Shown in pieces: positions 40,587-42,980 of a stretch of 42,980 nt of DNA. The position numbers and the translations under genes were made by a program. This stretch comes from Planctomycetota bacterium. GTDB lineage: Bacteria; Planctomycetota; UBA1135. The stretch spans positions 1 through 42,980 of the forward strand of contig JAQBXR010000020.1 of the NCBI GenBank assembly GCA_027623295.1, given 5' to 3'. Within the stretch, counting starts at the first letter, position 1, and every line of letters begins with the position of its first letter. The notes under the pieces were generated by a model. That model was given only the letters and a program-made list of their open reading frames with translations, had not been told where the DNA came from and ran no database searches.

Positions 40587-41615
40587 ATGGGAGACGACAT
40601 TCGTCCACTTTTGCACCGGATCTCAGGAGCGGTAAGTGGCGGACGTGTCCATAATCTCACCGCCGAAGCGGCTGAAAAGTTATTCGGCATGTTGTTAGAG
40701 GGCGATGGCACCGATGCCCAAATCGCCATGTTCCTTGCCTCCATGCGCGTCAAGGGAACCACTGCGGAAGAACTGGTGGGAGCTGCACGCGCGGCTCGTG
40801 CACGCATTGAATTTCCTAAGTTGCCAGTCAACTGTGTCGTGGTGGCAACCAGCCGACATGGCAAACGTCATAGTCCTCCTATGGTCCTGGCCGCGGCCGC
40901 CGCCGCTGCAGCAGCTGGAGTGCCGATCCTGCTTCAAAGTGGACCGAGCCTGATTGGCGGCGGCGTGACTCCCGGCGAAGTCTGGCAACGCATGATTGGT
41001 CCTTTGCTCGGCGATGCCAATTATGCCGAGGAGCAGCTAGCTGAGTTTGGCTTGGCCTGTTGGCAGCCAACTTTGGCGGATAGCGGTTGGCAACGTATGC
41101 AGCGGATCGAAGATGAAACCGGCATCCGCGGCATCCCCGATGTCGTGTGCAAACTCGTGCTCCCAGAAGGCTGTGCAGTACTCGCTGCCGCACTTCCTGG
41201 CCCGGTGCTGGGTATGGCGGGCGATGCTTTCGAAAGCCTTGGCCACAGCCAGTGCATGATCGTGCAAGGGGTTGAGGGGTCGGTAGATCCATCGGTGGTG
41301 GAGACCACCCGCGGATTGCGCCTCCTGAATGGTGTGAAAGCTCCCGTGCGCATGCGGCCAAGCGACTTTGCGCGGTGTGAGAAAGGCGAGCCGGGCATCA
41401 GCCATGAAGACCCGATTGAGGCCGCAGTCATTGCCACGCAGCAGGCATTGTTGGCATCTACAGGCCCTGAAGCTTGTTCTGCAGTGCTCGGCGCCTCTTT
41501 GCTAATCAGTTTGGTCAGCCCCGACGCTAATTTAGCCACCTGCATGGGTCGTGCGGTGGATGCCTTGGAGTCCGGCGCCGCCGCGCATTTGCTGCAAAAG
41601 TTGAAAAAGGCTTAG
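40587..41615 (+). CDS. TrpD2/YbiB-like protein (anthranilate phosphoribosyltransferase fold)
   Basis: A 342-residue protein of the nucleoside phosphorylase/AnPRT fold. The helical N-terminus (about 1-75: LTAEAAEKLFGMLLEGDGTDAQ) is family-typical. The PRPP-binding GTGGD motif of true TrpD is replaced by VVATSRHGKRHSPPMVLA, as in the YbiB/TrpD2 branch, so tryptophan synthesis is unlikely. E. coli YbiB is known to bind nucleic acid, and a similar role is possible. A run of alanines (AAAAAAAAAG) follows. The start is ATG 40587, two bases after the peroxiredoxin stop, so the two form an operon. Confidence 0.75.
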   Translation: MGDDIRPLLHRISGAVSGGRVHNLTAEAAEKLFGMLLEGDGTDAQIAMFLASMRVKGTTAEELVGAARAARARIEFPKLPVNCVVVATSRHGKRHSPPMVLAAAAAAAAAGVPILLQSGPSLIGGGVTPGEVWQRMIGPLLGDANYAEEQLAEFGLACWQPTLADSGWQRMQRIEDETGIRGIPDVVCKLVLPEGCAVLAAALPGPVLGMAGDAFESLGHSQCMIVQGVEGSVDPSVVETTRGLRLLNGVKAPVRMRPSDFARCEKGEPGISHEDPIEAAVIATQQALLASTGPEACSAVLGASLLISLVSPDANLATCMGRAVDALESGAAAHLLQKLKKA

Positions 41616-41687
41616 CCCATTGGGCATAACCGGCGTGCGCGCGTACCCTAATGGGAACCAAAGGCAGTGCTACTCTTTGAGGAATCT

Positions 41688-41702
41688 TGGCACAGCATTT
41701 GC
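41688..41702 (+). promoter_or_regulatory. Sigma-54-like -24/-12 promoter
   Basis: TGGCAC-AGCAT-TTGC matches the sigma-54 consensus (TGGCACRNNNNTTGC) at every fixed position. The -12 GC is 13 bases before the ATG of the phosphatase-cytochrome gene, which puts the transcript start nearly at the start codon, an unusually short leader. No activator gene is in the window. Confidence 0.45.
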
Positions 41703-41714
41703 CTCTAGGAAACC

Positions 41715-42641
41715 ATGCGCAAGCTACTTCTAATCCCGGTTTTAGCCCTCGCCGCCTGCAATTCAGGAGCGGAGGAGCCTAGCCAGCTGACTTTGCAGGA
41801 GTTAGAAGTGCCCTCTGTTGTGCAGCCCAGTTTCGCCATAGTTGGCATCGAGCATGAGCATCTGGCGCGCCTTATGCAGGTAAGCCCGTCGATTTATTCC
41901 GGAGCTCAGCCGCATACCGCCGCAGCCTTCGCATCGCTGAAGGAGCTTGGCATTAAGACCGTGGTTTCGGTCGATGGCGCCCGGCCCAACATTGAGGCCG
42001 CTGCCCTAGAGGGATTGCAGTACATTCACATTCCGATTGGCTACGACGCCATTTCTGAATCCGCCGGCGATGCTTTTGCCAAGGTCATGGCGGAAGCCGA
42101 ATTGCCGGTGTACTTTCACTGCCACCACGGACGTCAGCGTGGACCAGCCGGTGCAGCGATTGCACTCCGCGCCTCCACCCATTGCGATGCCACGACTGCA
42201 CTTGCTGTTTTGGAAGCCGCTGGAACCAGTGCCAAATATTCAGGCCTATGGCGCGACGTAGAAGGCTGGATGGCACCGCGTCCCGGAAAACTAACCGCAG
42301 AGCTTGTGTCGATCCAGGAATTGCCAACCTTCACCGTGAAGATGGCGGATCTGGACCGCACCTGGGACCGTATCAAACTATTACGCAAAGCCGATTGGGA
42401 ATCCGTATCGCTAATCCCAGAGACGCAACTTTTACTGCAGCAACTGCAAGATAGCGCCGGTCAGATCCCCGCGGAATATATCCAAGACCAAAAGCTGCAT
42501 AGTGGCTTGGAAGAGGTCATCGGTTTCGCCGAGCGCTTGCAACGCGCCGCCGAGGCCTTGGATAAGGACCTGCTCGAAGAGTCCTACAGTGATTTACGCG
42601 CGAGCTGCAACGACTGCCACGCGGATTACCGTAATAAGTAA
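41715..42641 (+). CDS. Lipoprotein joining a phosphatase-like domain and a cytochrome c'-like domain
   Basis: A 308-residue exported protein. The lipobox LALAAC places Cys15 at the lipid anchor. Residues about 40-190 look like a dual-specificity/tyrosine phosphatase fold: IYSGAQP, TVVSVDGARPN and the signature HCHHGRQR (His135, Cys136, then five residues, Arg142), which satisfies C-x5-R. Asp111 is a possible general acid. Residues about 205-308 are helical and end with CNDCHADYRNK, a CxxCH haem c site (Cys298, Cys301, His302) at the extreme C-terminus, the position typical of cytochrome c' and c-556. Joining these two in one lipoprotein is unusual and suggests redox-controlled dephosphorylation or a repurposed scaffold. 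It follows the TrpD2-like gene by 99 bases and has its own promoter candidate. Confidence 0.8.
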   Translation: MRKLLLIPVLALAACNSGAEEPSQLTLQELEVPSVVQPSFAIVGIEHEHLARLMQVSPSIYSGAQPHTAAAFASLKELGIKTVVSVDGARPNIEAAALEGLQYIHIPIGYDAISESAGDAFAKVMAEAELPVYFHCHHGRQRGPAGAAIALRASTHCDATTALAVLEAAGTSAKYSGLWRDVEGWMAPRPGKLTAELVSIQELPTFTVKMADLDRTWDRIKLLRKADWESVSLIPETQLLLQQLQDSAGQIPAEYIQDQKLHSGLEEVIGFAERLQRAAEALDKDLLEESYSDLRASCNDCHADYRNK

Positions 42642-42642
42642 A

Positions 42643-42780
42643 GCCTAAGGCAGTACCGTAAGCTCCACACCTTCGGTGGAATATTCCACATCGTAGGTCG
42701 CAACTGGGCGATGGCTGACCAAATCAAACCAGGCCAGTTGATAATTTTGTCCACCCTTGGCCGGGTGATCTATGGCGCTC
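42643..42780 (-). pseudogene. Possible C-terminal remnant of a beta-rich protein
   Basis: On the minus strand, about 46 codons (including GGQNYQLAWFDLVSH and VEYSTEGVELTVLP then a stop) read like the end of a beta-rich protein. Upstream in the same frame the sequence runs into the hairpin at 42786-42822 and then a stop. No start signal is seen, so this is a remnant or chance frame. It lies just after the convergent phosphatase-cytochrome gene. Confidence 0.25.
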
Positions 42781-42785
42781 AAAAG

Positions 42786-42822
42786 AAGAATCCGGGAGGC
42801 TCTCAGAGCTTCCCGGATTCTT
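42786..42822. terminator. Hairpin terminator at the right end
   Basis: An 18-base arm (42786-42803) pairs with 42805-42822 with one G-T pair; the innermost bases must open to form the loop. It is flanked by CTTTT when read on the minus strand and by no T-tract on the plus strand. It probably ends the phosphatase-cytochrome transcript or one from the right. The remaining bases to 42980 hold no gene or signal I can recognise. Confidence 0.65.
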
Positions 42823-42980
42823 GTGGAGATAGATCTACGCTTAGTTCAGGGGGAGGGGGAATGATTAATGGCTAGGAAGTCCTAAAACCTAAATAATCGA
42901 AAATCCCGCCTAGCACTTTTCCATTTCCTTGGTTAAAAAAGTCGGAATTTTGAGGGTGGTAAAAGAGAAAACGGGCCCAA

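Noticed and set aside
1-42980. Search for CRISPR arrays, tRNA or rRNA genes, insertion sequences and prophage genes
   Set aside because: No regularly spaced direct repeats, tRNA-like cloverleaf, transposase, integrase or terminal repeats were seen by eye. A tRNA scan would settle the tRNA point.

Overview
The window looks like a chromosomal segment of a Gram-negative, probably planctomycete-type bacterium. LpxA, outer-membrane-type barrels and lipobox signal peptides point to an outer membrane. Two secreted proteins (8889-9704 and 21350-22765) end in beta-rich C-terminal modules that I associate with marine Planctomycetota. A kinase remnant (12017-12322) has the N-terminal layout common in planctomycete Ser/Thr kinases. 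The taxonomic call is an inference from family knowledge and has not been tested by any search. I see no rRNA, tRNA, CRISPR array or insertion sequence.

Region 1 (1-13 kb) is mixed metabolism and sensing. It starts with ATP-dependent PEP carboxykinase (minus strand). Divergent from it is a three-gene BlaI repressor / M56 sensor protease / secreted His-Met-rich protein unit. A run of thiolase, a cyclophilin-parvulin lipoprotein, a cytosolic cyclophilin and an enoyl-CoA hydratase follows. Then come a secreted protein (minus), a second thiolase, thiopurine methyltransferase, a truncated kinase remnant and a CPBP membrane protease.

Region 2 (13-20.6 kb) has a fused aconitase/isopropylmalate dehydratase with its swivel domain first, a heterodimeric ABC exporter, an uncharacterised membrane protein, and an isopropylmalate/isocitrate dehydrogenase-family enzyme.

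Region 3 (20.6-26.5 kb, minus strand) contains a coupled lpxA-acs-cutC unit. Downstream of it is a cobalamin riboswitch that precedes a secreted beta-propeller protein and a small barrel lipoprotein. This looks like a candidate vitamin B12 capture module.

Region 4 (26.5-40.1 kb) is the most striking part. Nine consecutive, tightly packed genes, here called A to I, all encode exported amidohydrolase-superfamily proteins with ten amidohydrolase-like domains in total. Only F and G keep the HxH metal motif and the other metal-ligand positions. The rest look catalytically degenerate, and several carry coiled-coil, acidic or extra beta-domain insertions. A strong terminator closes the operon. I propose an envelope assembly of two active enzymes and several pseudoenzyme partners.

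Region 5 (40.1-43 kb) holds a peroxiredoxin, a TrpD2/YbiB-like protein, and a lipoprotein that joins a tyrosine/dual-specificity phosphatase-like domain to a C-terminal cytochrome c'-like haem motif, with a sigma-54-like promoter in front of it.
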